Source: Solidesulfovibrio fructosivorans JJ] | GTDB taxonomy: Bacteria > Desulfobacterota > Desulfovibrionia > Desulfovibrionales > Desulfovibrionaceae | Reading direction: 5' to 3' | DNA length: 64,000 nucleotides | Assembly (NCBI RefSeq): GCF_000179555.1 | Contig: NZ_AECZ01000003.1 | Coordinates: 124,001 to 188,000 of the forward strand | Shown here: piece by piece, positions 1 to 8,095 of the stretch | Layout of the letters: each line of letters opens with the position of its first letter | Numbering within the stretch: the first letter of the stretch is position 1 | The notes under the pieces: model-generated | What the model was told of the DNA's origin: nothing | Seen by the model: only the letters and a program-made list of their open reading frames with translations | Databases searched by the model: none | Program-made: the position numbers and the translations under genes

Positions 1-2
1 TC

Positions 3-194
3 CCCTACCTCGGCTATGACGAGGCGGCCTGCATTGCCAAGGAAGCTCAATGCTCAGGGAGAGCGGCATACGACTTGATACTCGAGAAAGGGATCATGAC
101 CTCGTCCCTTCTCAAAGACATTCTGGACCCGGCCAAGATGACCGGTCCACGCATGATTCCCAGGGAGAGAAAATACGACAGGCTTCAAGGATAA
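3..194 (+). CDS. aspA: Aspartate ammonia-lyase, C-terminal part (cut by the window edge)
   Basis: Only the last 63 codons are inside the window. The reading frame enters at base 3 and ends at TAA 192-194. The peptide has the end typical of the fumarase/aspartase family: a GYDEAACIAKEA helix, then GRAAYDLILEKGIM, and the terminal motif DILDPAKMTGPR. The enzyme splits L-aspartate into fumarate and ammonia in the cytoplasm. It is followed 38 bases later by an amino-acid permease on the same strand, then a PII protein, so the cluster probably takes up aspartate (or a related amino acid) and feeds fumarate and ammonium into metabolism. The identification is from remembered family sequence, and the N-terminal catalytic region cannot be inspected. 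Confidence 0.85.
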   Translation, partial: PYLGYDEAACIAKEAQCSGRAAYDLILEKGIMTSSLLKDILDPAKMTGPRMIPRERKYDRLQG

Positions 195-219
195 CATGTA
201 CTAAGATAACATGTACTAA
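190..219 (+). repeat. Perfect 15-bp tandem duplication over the aspA stop codon
   Basis: The unit GATAACATGTACTAA occurs twice head to tail (190-204 and 205-219). The first copy contains the aspA stop codon. Each copy contains the self-complementary ACATGT. It fills most of the short aspA-permease spacer just before the permease ribosome-binding site, and may be a replication slip or a paired protein-binding site. Confidence 0.8.
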
Positions 220-232
220 CCGGGAGTACGCT

Positions 233-1723
233 ATGAAGGCAGAGCTACGAAAAACCCTCGGTTTCTTTTCCTGCTTTTCCGTTGCAGTGGGATTGGTTGT
301 TGCTTCCAGCACTCTGGTCTCTCTTGGCCAGGGAATGGGGTTGGCTGGAGGCGGATTCATCATTGCCATGGCAGCGGCCTGGGTCCTGCAGTTGTTTTCC
401 GCGCAAAGTTACGCGGAACTCTCCTGCATGATGCCCCACGCCGGAGGCATCAGGTCCTACACCAAGGTCTCCATGGGCTCGCTGCCCGCAATGGCCGCAG
501 TGATACTAGCCTATATCATCCCCAACCTCTTTGCCGCGCCGGCGGAACTGGCGGTGGCAGGGACGGTCATCAAAGAAACCTTTGTCCCCGGTATCCCTTC
601 CATCGTCTGTGGAGGGCTGCTTCTGGCTCTGCTGACCATTACTAATGTCATAGGCGTGGATGTCTTCGCCAAGCTTCAGATAGCCTTCACGCTGACCATG
701 ATGATCTCCATGGCCCTGCTCGGCATTATCGGCCTGACTGGAATTGGCGCCCGGCCTGCACCGGACCTGCCGAACATGCCGTTCAATCCGATGGGAATAG
801 GCGTACTCGGCCTGACGGCGTTGGCCATCTGGCTGTACATAGGCATCGAGTTCGTCACGCCGATGGCCCAGGAAGCCAGGCAGGCCGAGAAAAACATTCC
901 CCGTGCCATGTTTTACGGACTCTTGGCGATCTTTTGTGTCAATCTTGTGTACGGATATGCTTCGCTTAAGTATGTCCCGGCGGAGCAGTTGGCCAACTCC
1001 AATCATCCCCACGTGGACATGGCTCTGGCCATGCTCGGCAAGCCCGGCATGATTTGGATCGCCATCGTCTCTGTCTTCGCCAGCGCCAGCACCATCAACA
1101 CCGTTATCGGCGTCGTCCCACGCATGCTGTACGGGATGGCCGTCAGCCGCGAGCTGCCTGCAGTCTTTCGATCCATTCACCCCCGCTTCCATACACCATG
1201 GATAGGTATTTTGTTCATGGCCGGCTGCATAAGCCTGTTTTTCTTCGGAGGCATATATAAAGCGCCCAATCTTATTGTCTACATCCTGGCCGCTTGCTGC
1301 TCATGGCTGTTTGCCTACATCATCGCCCACCTCGACGTCATCATCCTTCGCCGCCGCTATCCGCATTTCAAGCGTCCGTACAAGGCCCCGTTTTATCCGA
1401 TTCCGCAGATTATCGGCGCCCTCGGTATGGGGTACGCCATCGTGAACATTGCGCCCGTCCCCGAGATGGAAAGCACTATTTTCCGCCTTGTCGGCATTAT
1501 GGTCGCCGGAACGTTCGTCTATGTAATCTTCTGGCTGCGCTTTATCGCCAAGGAGCCCATGTTCCGTCCCATGCCCATGCAGGATGCGCAAGAGGAATGG
1601 GGCCTCGTGGAAAAAGAGCTCTACCCAAACGGCATTCCGGCAACTTTTGTTATCAATCCCGGCTGCATCCCAAACTGCGGTTCGGACATCAACCCGGTTG
1701 CAGCTGTCTCAACCGACAAGTAG
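233..1723 (+). CDS. APC-family amino acid permease
   Basis: A 496-residue, very hydrophobic protein with about 12 membrane segments, the size and pattern of the amino acid-polyamine-organocation superfamily. It opens with RKTLGFFSCFSVAVG followed by a glycine-rich first helix (GQGMGLAGGGFII). A conserved cytoplasmic stretch PMAQEARQAEKNIPRAM matches the 'E-x-x-NP/IPRA' loop of APC carriers. ATG 233 was chosen because GGGAG lies just upstream; the frame is open further upstream but overlaps aspA there. It would import an amino acid by proton or sodium symport. Its position between aspA and a PII protein suggests aspartate or glutamate, but substrate is inference. Confidence 0.85.
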   Translation: MKAELRKTLGFFSCFSVAVGLVVASSTLVSLGQGMGLAGGGFIIAMAAAWVLQLFSAQSYAELSCMMPHAGGIRSYTKVSMGSLPAMAAVILAYIIPNLFAAPAELAVAGTVIKETFVPGIPSIVCGGLLLALLTITNVIGVDVFAKLQIAFTLTMMISMALLGIIGLTGIGARPAPDLPNMPFNPMGIGVLGLTALAIWLYIGIEFVTPMAQEARQAEKNIPRAMFYGLLAIFCVNLVYGYASLKYVPAEQLANSNHPHVDMALAMLGKPGMIWIAIVSVFASASTINTVIGVVPRMLYGMAVSRELPAVFRSIHPRFHTPWIGILFMAGCISLFFFGGIYKAPNLIVYILAACCSWLFAYIIAHLDVIILRRRYPHFKRPYKAPFYPIPQIIGALGMGYAIVNIAPVPEMESTIFRLVGIMVAGTFVYVIFWLRFIAKEPMFRPMPMQDAQEEWGLVEKELYPNGIPATFVINPGCIPNCGSDINPVAAVSTDK

Positions 1724-1744
1724 TCACAACTCCTGGGAGGCATC

Positions 1745-2068
1745 ATGTATCTTATTCAGTCAATCATTCGTCCGGAAAAAATACTTGAAGTGGCCGAGGC
1801 CCTCGCTGCAATCGGCGTGTACGGCATGACCAAATTCTCGGTTGTCGGGCGTGGCAAGCAAAGCGGCCTCAAAGTCGGGGACATTATGTACAAGGATATG
1901 CCCAAGGAAATAGTCCAGACGATTGTCGACGCAGAACAGAAGGATGCCGCTGTGGCAACGATCATGAAGGTGGCGCGCACCGGAGAAGGGAACCATGGTG
2001 ATGGCCGTGTATTTGTCATTCCTGTGGCCGAGGCTTACACCATCCGCTCTGGAGACCGAAACTATTAA
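1745..2068 (+). CDS. PII-family signal protein, NifI1-like, linked to a permease
   Basis: A 107-residue protein with the full PII fold signature: N-terminal MYLIQSIIRPEKILEVAEAL, the GRGKQSG start of the T-loop, VARTGEG in the B-loop, GDGRVFVIPV and a TIRSG end. The T-loop is short and lacks the uridylylated tyrosine context (YRGAEY) of enterobacterial GlnB, so it looks more like NifI1-type or transporter-associated PII proteins than classical GlnB. Family members bind ATP/ADP and 2-oxoglutarate and gate a partner protein. A good GGGAGG precedes ATG 1745 and the gap to the permease is 21 bases, so the likely partner is that permease or the downstream protein. No nitrogenase or ammonium-channel gene is next to it. 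Confidence 0.85.
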   Translation: MYLIQSIIRPEKILEVAEALAAIGVYGMTKFSVVGRGKQSGLKVGDIMYKDMPKEIVQTIVDAEQKDAAVATIMKVARTGEGNHGDGRVFVIPVAEAYTIRSGDRNY

Positions 2069-2088
2069 TCGGCAATCAAGGGGCAACG

Positions 2089-2661
2089 ATGTTCAAATCA
2101 ATCAGGAACCGTCATAATGCCGCTAACGAGGCCATCCTTGGGACGTCACGCCTCTTTGCCGGACTGTGGGGCGATGTCAAACTGGCCGACAATGGCGACG
2201 TACATTTTACTGGTCTACCGAAGGAGCTGCAGGGATTAACCGCAACCCAGACCTGGCAACGGCAGCTTCTTGGAGGAAGCATGTCCATCAATCTATGCCT
2301 GCGACGGGAGATTTCCTCCTCAGGGCACGGCACGCTCCGCTTTTGCGGTGGCAAGTTCCGCCACAAAGGCAACAGCACCATGGCGCACGACCTGATTGAT
2401 CACCTGCACGCGGACGCGTCCCTCATGACCGAACTGCGGCATCTCGATCTGGCCGCACTGATCATCACGCTCTCCGGTAGCCAAGCGACAATCATGCTCA
2501 CCCCGTACGGGGGCGGGCTGGCCTTTCTGGTGATGCCGCCCGTCCGCTACGCCGTCGCGTTTCCTCCTGATCAGATAGCCATGACAGCGAGGGTGGTCAC
2601 GCGGCTGGAACGTATCGTCAGCGGACAAAGCCGCGACAGGGGCTCGCGCATGACTCACTGA
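2089..2661 (+). CDS. Protein of unknown function in the aspA-permease-PII cluster
   Basis: 190 residues, 20 bases after the PII gene and on the same strand, so probably in one transcript. There is no signal peptide or clear membrane helix. The middle is rich in short beta-type stretches (SMSINLCLRR, GTLRFCGGKFRHKG), followed by a helical DLIDHLHADASLMTELRHLD segment and a C-terminal half ending VVTRLERIVSG. I do not recognise a catalytic motif. It faintly recalls the DUF3156 group, but that is a weak memory-based suggestion. Context suggests a role in the permease/PII pathway, perhaps as a PII target. Function unknown. Confidence 0.6.
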   Translation: MFKSIRNRHNAANEAILGTSRLFAGLWGDVKLADNGDVHFTGLPKELQGLTATQTWQRQLLGGSMSINLCLRREISSSGHGTLRFCGGKFRHKGNSTMAHDLIDHLHADASLMTELRHLDLAALIITLSGSQATIMLTPYGGGLAFLVMPPVRYAVAFPPDQIAMTARVVTRLERIVSGQSRDRGSRMTH

Positions 2662-2700
2662 AAACAAGTACCTTTTGTCCGATCGGCTCGGTTCGCTTGC

Positions 2701-2890
2701 CCGGCTAGTTCTTGCGGTAATCCTCGTCCAGGGATCAGGCTTCGGTGCCGACGACGAGAAATCGGGACAGTGTTCGTTCACCTGCTTCCGATTTTTTCAG
2801 AGGATGCATCGGTAATGTCCGAAAGTCCGGGTAGAGGCAGGTTTCCAGGAGAGGGAGGAAGGCCAAATGCCCACCACCTCTTGAAAATCC
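2701..2890 (+). repeat. Unclassified dispersed repeat, copy A
   Basis: About 190 bases that reappear, in the same orientation and order, at 17502-17690. The best-conserved blocks are CAGGCTTCGGTGCCGACGAC (about 2736-2755), a T-run followed by AGAGGATGCA near 2791-2808, AGGAGAGGGAGGAAGGCC (about 2847-2864) and CCACCACCTCTTGAAAATCC (about 2871-2890). It has no convincing coding potential. It ends abruptly against a DUF488 remnant. Confidence 0.75.
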
Positions 2891-2892
2891 CA

Positions 2893-3036
2893 GTTCTAGA
2901 TGAAATTATTAGAATTTTCGGCGACGACGCAACATTGTTGTGCTTTGAAAAGGCTGGCGAATTCTGCCATCGACGTCTCGTAGCAGAGTGGATCGAGAAG
3001 GGTACTGGGGTTGAAGTGCCGGAGCTTCAATTCTGA
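2893..3036 (+). pseudogene. DUF488 family remnant (C-terminal 47 residues only)
   Basis: The frame reads VLDEIIRIFGDDATLLCFEK, then AGEFCHRRLVAEWIE and a TGVEVPEL end, closing with TGA at 3034-3036. The LLCFEK...CHR.LVAEW pattern is the characteristic end of DUF488 proteins, which are normally about 120-180 residues. Everything N-terminal to this has been replaced by the dispersed repeat, with the switch at about base 2891. The stop codon overlaps the first codon of a LacI fragment. Not expected to be functional. Confidence 0.75.
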
Positions 3037-3962
3037 TCGGCTATACGCCCAACCTCGCGGCGCGCAGCCTGCGTTCCAAGCGCTCGAACAGCATCGGGCT
3101 TATCGTGGCCGACATCCAGAACCCCTTCTTCGCCATGGTCACCCGGGCCGTGGAAGACGTGGCCCAGGCCAACGACTACAGCGTCCTTTTGTGCAACACG
3201 GACGAGGATCCGGACAAGGAGCGCACCTATCTGGAACTCATGCGAAACGGCAACGCCGCCGGCGTCATCCTGGCCCCGACCGGCCGCCTGTCGCGGCAGT
3301 TCCCGCCGCAAATCGCCTCGGCCATGCCGCTCGTCATCATCGACCGCCGCGTGACCGGGGCGAGCCTCGACAGCGTGGGCATCGACAACGTGGCCGCCGC
3401 CACGGCCCTGACGCGGCACATGCTGGAACACGGGTATACGCGCATCGCCGGCCTGTTCGGCGCGATAAGCAGCACCGGGCGGGAGCGGCGCGAGGGGTTT
3501 CTCGCCGCTTTGAAGGAGGCCGGCGTTTCCGCGCCCAAGGAACTGGTCCTCAGCCTTCCGGCCAAGGAGCCGGCGGGCTACGAGGCGACGCAACGGCTGC
3601 TCGATTTGTCGCGGCCGCCGCAGGCGCTCATCACCAGCAACGGGCTTTTGGCCACCGGGGCCTGCAAGGCCATCCGGGACAGGGGGGTGCCCATGCCGGA
3701 AGGGATCGCCTTCGCGACCATCGACGAGACGCTGTGGACTTCCATGCTGCGCCCGGCGGTCACCGTTGTCGCGCAGCCGGCCTACGCCATCGGCCAGACC
3801 GCCTGCGAGATGCTGCTCAAGCGCATTGCCGAATCAAGCCGGCCGACGCGGCAAGTCGTCCTGGCCAGCGACCTCGTCATTCGAGAGTCTTGCGGTCCGC
3901 ACGGACCGGGCACCCCGCGTGATGTCGCCGTGGTCGCCCATCCGGAGCCCAGCCGCCGTTAG
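3036..3962 (+). pseudogene. LacI-family transcription regulator lacking its DNA-binding domain
   Basis: The frame starts with IGYTPNLAARSLRSKRSNSI, which is the hinge of a LacI/GalR repressor, and then contains the whole periplasmic-binding-like effector domain (GLIVADIQNPFFA, VIIDRRV, the LITSNG block and the C-terminal VVLASDLVIRESC). The N-terminal helix-turn-helix of about 50 residues is absent: the DUF488 remnant abuts exactly where it should be. An internal GTG at 3105 could still give a roughly 285-residue effector domain, but it could not bind an operator. Original ligand unknown. It is called a pseudogene because the defining DNA-binding part is missing. Confidence 0.8.
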
Positions 3963-3990
3963 CCCCTTCGCCGCATTGGCCGCCAGCGGA

Positions 3991-4348
3991 TCAGATGACG
4001 GATGCGTCCCGCGACAGCGAGGATTGCAAGCCCTTGAGCTGGAAATGCCAGAACGCGGTGAACGCTTCGCGTATGGCTTTCCCGTCTTCATGCGCCTGCA
4101 AAATGGCGACGATCATATCCACGGTGCCGACAAAGACGCGATTCAAGACAAAGAGGGTCGCCGGGGACAGGCCTTCCCCACGTCCGCTGCGCTTGGGATA
4201 GTCGGCGGCGAGTCTCGTCAATTCGGCAATGAGGAGCCGGCGGACGCGCTCGAGCGCCGTGCCCTCCGCCCCGCGCAGCAAAATAACGACCTCCAGCCGG
4301 TATTGTATCCAAAACTCCAGCAGGGCTTCGGCCCGGGCGGATTGAGGG
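3991..4348 (-). pseudogene. TetR-type regulator, C-terminal domain remnant cut by an IS21 end
   Basis: Read on the minus strand, the frame gives ARAEALLEFWIQYRLEVVIL, then RVRRLLIAELTRLAADYP, a MIVAILQAHEDGKAIREAF stretch and stops at 3991. This helical pattern is like the ligand/dimer domain of TetR/AcrR repressors. No helix-turn-helix region precedes it; instead the sequence at 4349 changes to an IS21-type end. The family call rests on overall helical character and a few conserved positions, so it is moderate. Confidence 0.5.
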
Positions 4349-4602
4349 TGAAATCAGCGCCGAAAATTGACCACTCGGCAGCCCCCTTAGATGTCTCGGA
4401 TCACCAGAGGCACAAGGGGTACCGCGAGGAGATGCTGAGAGTGGAGACGATCAAAAAAGTCCGGCCAGCGGCGCGACGAGATGGAAAATCAATTAAACAG
4501 ATTGCACGAGAGCTGAGGTTATCCAAGAATACCGTTCGGAAGATCCTCCGAGAAGATGTGATTAAGCTACACTACGAGCGCCGTGTCCAACCACGTCCCA
4601 AG
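4349..4602 (+). mobile_element. IS21-family element, left-end fragment
   Basis: Starts with TG at 4349 and contains GAAAATTGACCACTC (about 4362-4376), the kind of subterminal sequence seen at IS21-family ends, followed by the start of istA. The element is truncated inside istA at about 4602, where fragments of other genes begin. No istB and no right end are present, so it is dead. Confidence 0.7.
4432..4602 (+). pseudogene. istA: IstA transposase fragment (N-terminal 57 residues)
   Basis: ATG 4432 opens MLRVETIKKVRPAARRDGKS, followed by IKQIARELRLSKNTVRKILR and HYERRVQPRPK. This is the N-terminal helix-turn-helix of IS21 IstA proteins, whose full length is about 500 residues. The DDE catalytic core is absent; homology stops at about 4602 where a minus-strand MNT fragment begins. 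Confidence 0.8.
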
Positions 4603-4663
4603 TCGATATCCCACCCGGCTTGTGCGTCCCCTTGGCACGTGAACCATAAAGCACCACCTTTTC
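4596..4663 (-). pseudogene. MNT-type nucleotidyltransferase fragment (GSRAKG...DID motif)
   Basis: On the minus strand 4663-4601 reads EKVVLYGSRAKGTHKPGG. The GSRAKG motif marks the minimal nucleotidyltransferases, often antitoxins in HEPN/MNT pairs. One base out of frame the next codons are GAT ATC GAC TTG, the DID acidic pair that follows the glycine in this family, so a single-base loss has broken the motif. Only about 22 residues remain, fused on one side to istA and on the other to a receiver remnant. Confidence 0.6.
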
Positions 4664-4843
4664 CACTGATACCCATTCATTTGCGGCATATATGCATCAA
4701 ATATGACCATGCTCTGGTTTAGCCTTTTTGCTAACTGAACGGCTTCAAAGCCATCTTTAGCCTCACCGAGTAAAGCGTATCCCAGCTCGCCTATGCTTTT
4801 TTAGTACGTGCGAGCATAATTTAGAATCATCTGCAATAACTAT
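4664..4843 (-). pseudogene. Response-regulator receiver domain remnant with a frameshift
   Basis: Minus-strand reading from 4843 gives IVIADDSKLCSHVLKK; after a one-base shift near 4790 it continues GELGYALLGEAKDGFEAVQL and MVIFDAYMPQMNG. This covers beta-1 with the acidic pair DD and the phosphoryl aspartate in IFDAYMP, but the second half of the domain is missing. It is a decayed CheY-like or two-component regulator N-terminus. Confidence 0.7.
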
Positions 4844-4849
4844 TCAGGG

Positions 4850-5294
4850 GCAAGCCTTTCTAAACTTCATTTTGTTCAGGATATTTTATGTAAATTGGCG
4901 AGATGAAGAGACCGGCTTGACAGTTTTCGCTTGGATTCCCGCTTTGTCCTAACTGCCGGATATTGAGAATTCAACCAAAGCTGTCCCAAGTCTAAGAAAG
5001 AAGCCCAGTACTTTAGTTAGTTGTTTTCTTCACGACGAAGGCTGATAGCTATGATATGCTATAGTCAGAAATTGCGTGCCAACTGCAAGCACCCCGACGA
5101 CTCCGATTTCTGTTACACAACAAATCTCAGCACAATTAAATAGCCGACTTCCTCTGACAGCATACACCTTATTTCACGACACATAACGAGACCCATTAAA
5201 GAAACATCTAAAGTAAAAACCTCTCTGCAGCCATGCTATGAAGAAGCGCTTTTTGGTCGTTACAATGAACTATTTTCGACTCGACACTCTAACT
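4850..5294. other. AT-rich non-coding stretch
   Basis: About 445 bases downstream of the PilZ gene end, clearly richer in A+T than the flanks. It carries stop codons in all frames and no recognisable domain, RNA or repeat. It may be decayed sequence continuing the remnant zone. Confidence 0.5.
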
Positions 5295-6101
5295 CTAAAG
5301 ATAGCTACAATAAATCATTACCAATGTATTGTAACTTACATATAGTTTATTTTCGAGATTTTTTATTGCATAAAGGTACTGCATGGCAAACGTGTCCTGA
5401 TATATATTTTTAAAAATCTCGATATATGCTTCAGGCTCAACGGCTTGACGAAGTTCTGAAATATCTATCAAAGCACAGGCATCTTTAAACGAGTCAACGG
5501 ACAACATAATGAGTTTGTGAAATTTCTCAAGGTACTCCGCATTGATTCGCGTCCTGTGGATGATGTCGTCAAATACAAAGTCGCGAAAAGCCCCATACTC
5601 TTCTTTTGAAAGATCTGATAAACGAGAGAATACCGCAGAAAGATGATTGAGATATATAACGCAGCCCCGTTTGAGCAAGTAGATGTCTTTCGTCAATTTT
5701 AACAGAAGCGAGACTTGTGTCTTAAACGCCCCGAAGTCAATAGCTACCTGTTGGGATTCCACTGAGAAATAAATCGGGTAGCTTAACGGCTTCCCTTGGT
5801 CCATCTGAACGCCTAAGAGCTGGCCTTGCCCATCCTCATCTACTTTTTGCCACGCGACTGGCCCAGAATAAAGCACTTTCCCCTTGACTTTAAATGGGAC
5901 GTGCAGGTTTATCCGTTCCCCTCGGTTGATGCTTTCACGACCTTGTACCCAGTTAGGGATATTAATCTTAACTCCACCCTGACTCACATCTTGGAGCAGA
6001 TATTCAAACGGCTGGAAATCCAATTCCCTGGAACCGAAAAAAGGGAGTACGATGGACTCAATAGGCAGGCGGGCTTCACGCCGGGACTCCGCTCCTTTCA
6101 T
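5295..6101 (-). CDS. PilZ-domain c-di-GMP receptor, last gene of the exopolysaccharide operon
   Basis: 268 residues. The N-terminal part has both PilZ signature elements: RxxxR as R7-R11 (SRREARLP) and the [D/N]xSxxG motif as DVSQGG near residue 40. These residues normally clamp a c-di-GMP dimer. The rest (about residue 125 onward) is helical, with no named domain, and may carry the output. There is no signal peptide, so it acts in the cytoplasm. Its start overlaps the RsbW-like gene by four bases (ATGA at 6098-6101), showing tight translational coupling. BcsA of cellulose systems carries PilZ at its own C-terminus; the GT2 enzyme here does not, so this protein could supply that control in trans (inference). 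Confidence 0.85.
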   Translation of the reverse strand: MKGAESRREARLPIESIVLPFFGSRELDFQPFEYLLQDVSQGGVKINIPNWVQGRESINRGERINLHVPFKVKGKVLYSGPVAWQKVDEDGQGQLLGVQMDQGKPLSYPIYFSVESQQVAIDFGAFKTQVSLLLKLTKDIYLLKRGCVIYLNHLSAVFSRLSDLSKEEYGAFRDFVFDDIIHRTRINAEYLEKFHKLIMLSVDSFKDACALIDISELRQAVEPEAYIEIFKNIYQDTFAMQYLYAIKNLENKLYVSYNTLVMIYCSYL

Positions 6102-6541
6102 GTTGTGCCCTGGGCGAGAGCCGCAGTCCTTTTAACCAATTTCAGGACACTGCGCCCATCACGACGTTCATAGGTCACGCTGTCCATGACGTCGCGCATA
6201 ATGGCAATGCCACGTCCTCTCGATGCTAGAGATATCCTTTGTTCGTAGCCAATCCTCTCAATCCCCTCTGGCATCCCAGGTCCGCAATCGCTGATGCTAA
6301 AGACGATACGGTCTGAGGCATGGGCGATTTCCAATTGGACAAATTCGTCGGGCCTATCCGGCAAACCATGGATAATGGCGTTATTGAGCGCTTCACAAAC
6401 CGCTAACTCAATCAGAATGGCATCCTCCTGACTAAATAGCTCAAACTCACTTACTGCCCGGACAGACAGCCCCGCCAGAGCAACATCATCCAAATTTGCC
6501 CGTATGGTTATGGTCATGCGTCGTTCGAGCCCTGAAGTCAT
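6098..6541 (-). CDS. RsbW/SpoIIAB-like anti-sigma-type ATPase (HATPase_c_2)
   Basis: 147 residues with the GHKL ATP-binding boxes: N-box ELAVCEALNNAIIHG (E50, N53, N54), G1 box DCGPGMP (85-91) and G2 box RGRGIAIM (108-115). This is the small kinase of partner-switching systems, which phosphorylates a STAS antagonist and otherwise captures a target protein. No sigma factor gene accompanies it, so its target may be non-sigma, for example the PilZ protein or the polysaccharide machinery (inference). The start overlaps the STAS stop by four bases. An alternative start eight codons inside is possible, but the overlap favours 6541. Confidence 0.88.
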   Translation of the reverse strand: MTSGLERRMTITIRANLDDVALAGLSVRAVSEFELFSQEDAILIELAVCEALNNAIIHGLPDRPDEFVQLEIAHASDRIVFSISDCGPGMPEGIERIGYEQRISLASRGRGIAIMRDVMDSVTYERRDGRSVLKLVKRTAALAQGTT

Positions 6542-6888
6542 GGCTGACTACCGCCAAGCGCCCTTAGGGCATCGTTTTTGCTGCCCAATATCTTAAAGAC
6601 CCCCCGGTCCAGCCGGGTGATTTGAAAAATCTTGCGCATGCTGTCCCGCATGCCGAAGAGCACGAACTCGCCCTCGCCACCCAGCGCTTTCACGCAGGAG
6701 ACCAAAGCGCCAAGCCCGGTACTGTCCATGAAATCGAGACCGGAAAAATCCAAGGCAAACAACCGGCGTCCCTGGTTTTCCAGGTCGACGATTCTCCCTT
6801 TGAACACCGGCGCGGCCGCAGCGTCCAGTCTCGAGCCGACCAGTTCCACGACCGTCACGCCATTCTCTAACGAATCCTTGATTTCCAT
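6538..6888 (-). CDS. STAS-domain anti-anti-sigma factor
   Basis: 116 residues, the size of SpoIIAA/RsbV. The phosphorylation loop LDFMDSTGLGAL carries the conserved serine (S56) that the RsbW-like kinase would modify. The upstream phosphatase would remove the phosphate. ATG 6888 was chosen because the protein then begins MEIKDSLENGVTVVELVG, the normal first beta strand; the frame stays open further upstream only as overlap with the phosphatase gene. It lies between the phosphatase (19-base gap) and the kinase (4-base overlap), which is the classic gene order of a partner switch. Confidence 0.9.
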   Translation of the reverse strand: MEIKDSLENGVTVVELVGSRLDAAAAPVFKGRIVDLENQGRRLFALDFSGLDFMDSTGLGALVSCVKALGGEGEFVLFGMRDSMRKIFQITRLDRGVFKILGSKNDALRALGGSQP

Positions 6889-6907
6889 AGTCGACAAGCC
6901 TGCCTTG

Positions 6908-8095
6908 TTAAGTCCTTTTCGCTGCCGTCGGCCCAGAACGCCGTATCCACAAGGCCGTTTGGTCATCCAGGTATTTCGGCGTGGCCCCGGTAAGGTCTGT
7001 AAGTTTGCCGGCCAGGGCATCCAGGAAATCCCCTCCTGCGGCTGCGGCGAGCTTGGCTTGAACCAAAAATGCACCCAATGAAAGCATGTTGGATTGGTCT
7101 AACTCCCACTCGAACATGCCATCGGTATACAGGAAGAGCCTGGCCCCAACTGCAAACGGAATGACATTAGCCTTGACATTTTCGATTGCCAGCATCCCCA
7201 GCGGATAGACTTGGGCCTCAAGCAACTGGGCAGTACCGTTGGGATTAATAAGTAACCCGGGGCAATGTCCTGCATTGAGGTAGGTCAGAAACCCTTTTTC
7301 GAGGTCGATTTCTCCGGCAAACAGCGTGGCGAAGTCGCTTCCCGAGGGGCTGATCTCCATCAGGTGGTCGTTGATCAGCGTCACGGTTTTTTCCAGGGAG
7401 TGGTTGTCGCGTCTGCCCAGGCGGAAAAAAGCCTGGACAATGGCCATGAGAAACGCAGCCCGGGCGCCCTTGCCCGCGATGTCGGCGAGCACCAGCCGGA
7501 TGCGGCCATCGGCCATGCGAAAATAGTCGTAGTAGTCGCCGCTGGCTTGTCCGGAAGGACGATACAGGCTCTGTATCTCCAACCCCTCTGTCACGATGTC
7601 CGCGTTGGGGAGAAGCTGGTGCTGCAGCGATGCCACCAGGGCGATCTCGGCAGAAATACGGGCATAAGCCCGGCGCAGCTCATGGTTGAGCAAGACCTGC
7701 CTTCCGGCGACGCTCACCCGGGCTTTGAGTTCCTCAGGATGAAAAGGCTTGGTAAGGTAGTCGTTTGCCCCCATATTGAGCGCCTTGGCTTTCAAGTCGT
7801 TCTCTCCGAGCCCGGAGAGGACAATGATGAAGGTGTCCGTGTCCTCCACGGTCTCGCGCAACTGCCTGATGACCTCCAGGCCGCCCATGCGGGGCATTTC
7901 CATGTCAAGCAGGATGATTTGTGGCTTGAACCCTGAATACCGCTCCAGGGCGTCCACCCCGTCGACGGCTTCCTCCAATTCGAAAGCGTCCTGAAGTGCT
8001 AAACAGATAAGACGACGCATGGTCTTGGAGTCGTCAACCACAAGCACGCGAGGCGGATGCGGGGATTGCGTCGGATTGTGGATTTCCGCAATCAT
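6908..8095 (-). CDS. Receiver-PP2C (RsbU/SpoIIE-type) phosphatase, response regulator
   Basis: 395 residues. Residues 15-130 form a CheY-like receiver with D21/D22, phosphoryl-acceptor D64 (LLDMEMP) and K116 (TKPF). A short helical linker leads to a PP2C/SpoIIE phosphatase domain with the metal-binding GDYYDYF, ADIAGKGARAAFLMA and LYTDGMFEW segments. It would dephosphorylate the STAS protein when its receiver is phosphorylated by a histidine kinase. No kinase gene is in this operon, so the input comes from elsewhere. Start ATG 8095 overlaps the end of the GH26 gene by four bases. Confidence 0.9.
   Translation of the reverse strand: MIAEIHNPTQSPHPPRVLVVDDSKTMRRLICLALQDAFELEEAVDGVDALERYSGFKPQIILLDMEMPRMGGLEVIRQLRETVEDTDTFIIVLSGLGENDLKAKALNMGANDYLTKPFHPEELKARVSVAGRQVLLNHELRRAYARISAEIALVASLQHQLLPNADIVTEGLEIQSLYRPSGQASGDYYDYFRMADGRIRLVLADIAGKGARAAFLMAIVQAFFRLGRRDNHSLEKTVTLINDHLMEISPSGSDFATLFAGEIDLEKGFLTYLNAGHCPGLLINPNGTAQLLEAQVYPLGMLAIENVKANVIPFAVGARLFLYTDGMFEWELDQSNMLSLGAFLVQAKLAAAAGGDFLDALAGKLTDLTGATPKYLDDQTALWIRRSGPTAAKRT

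Noticed and set aside
50-232. Longer N-terminus for the amino-acid permease
   Set aside because: The upstream 61 codons overlap the aspA frame and are not hydrophobic; ATG 233 has a ribosome-binding site.
4916-4950. TTGACA-like hexamer in the AT-rich spacer as a promoter
   Set aside because: No matching -10 at normal spacing and no downstream gene on the plus strand.
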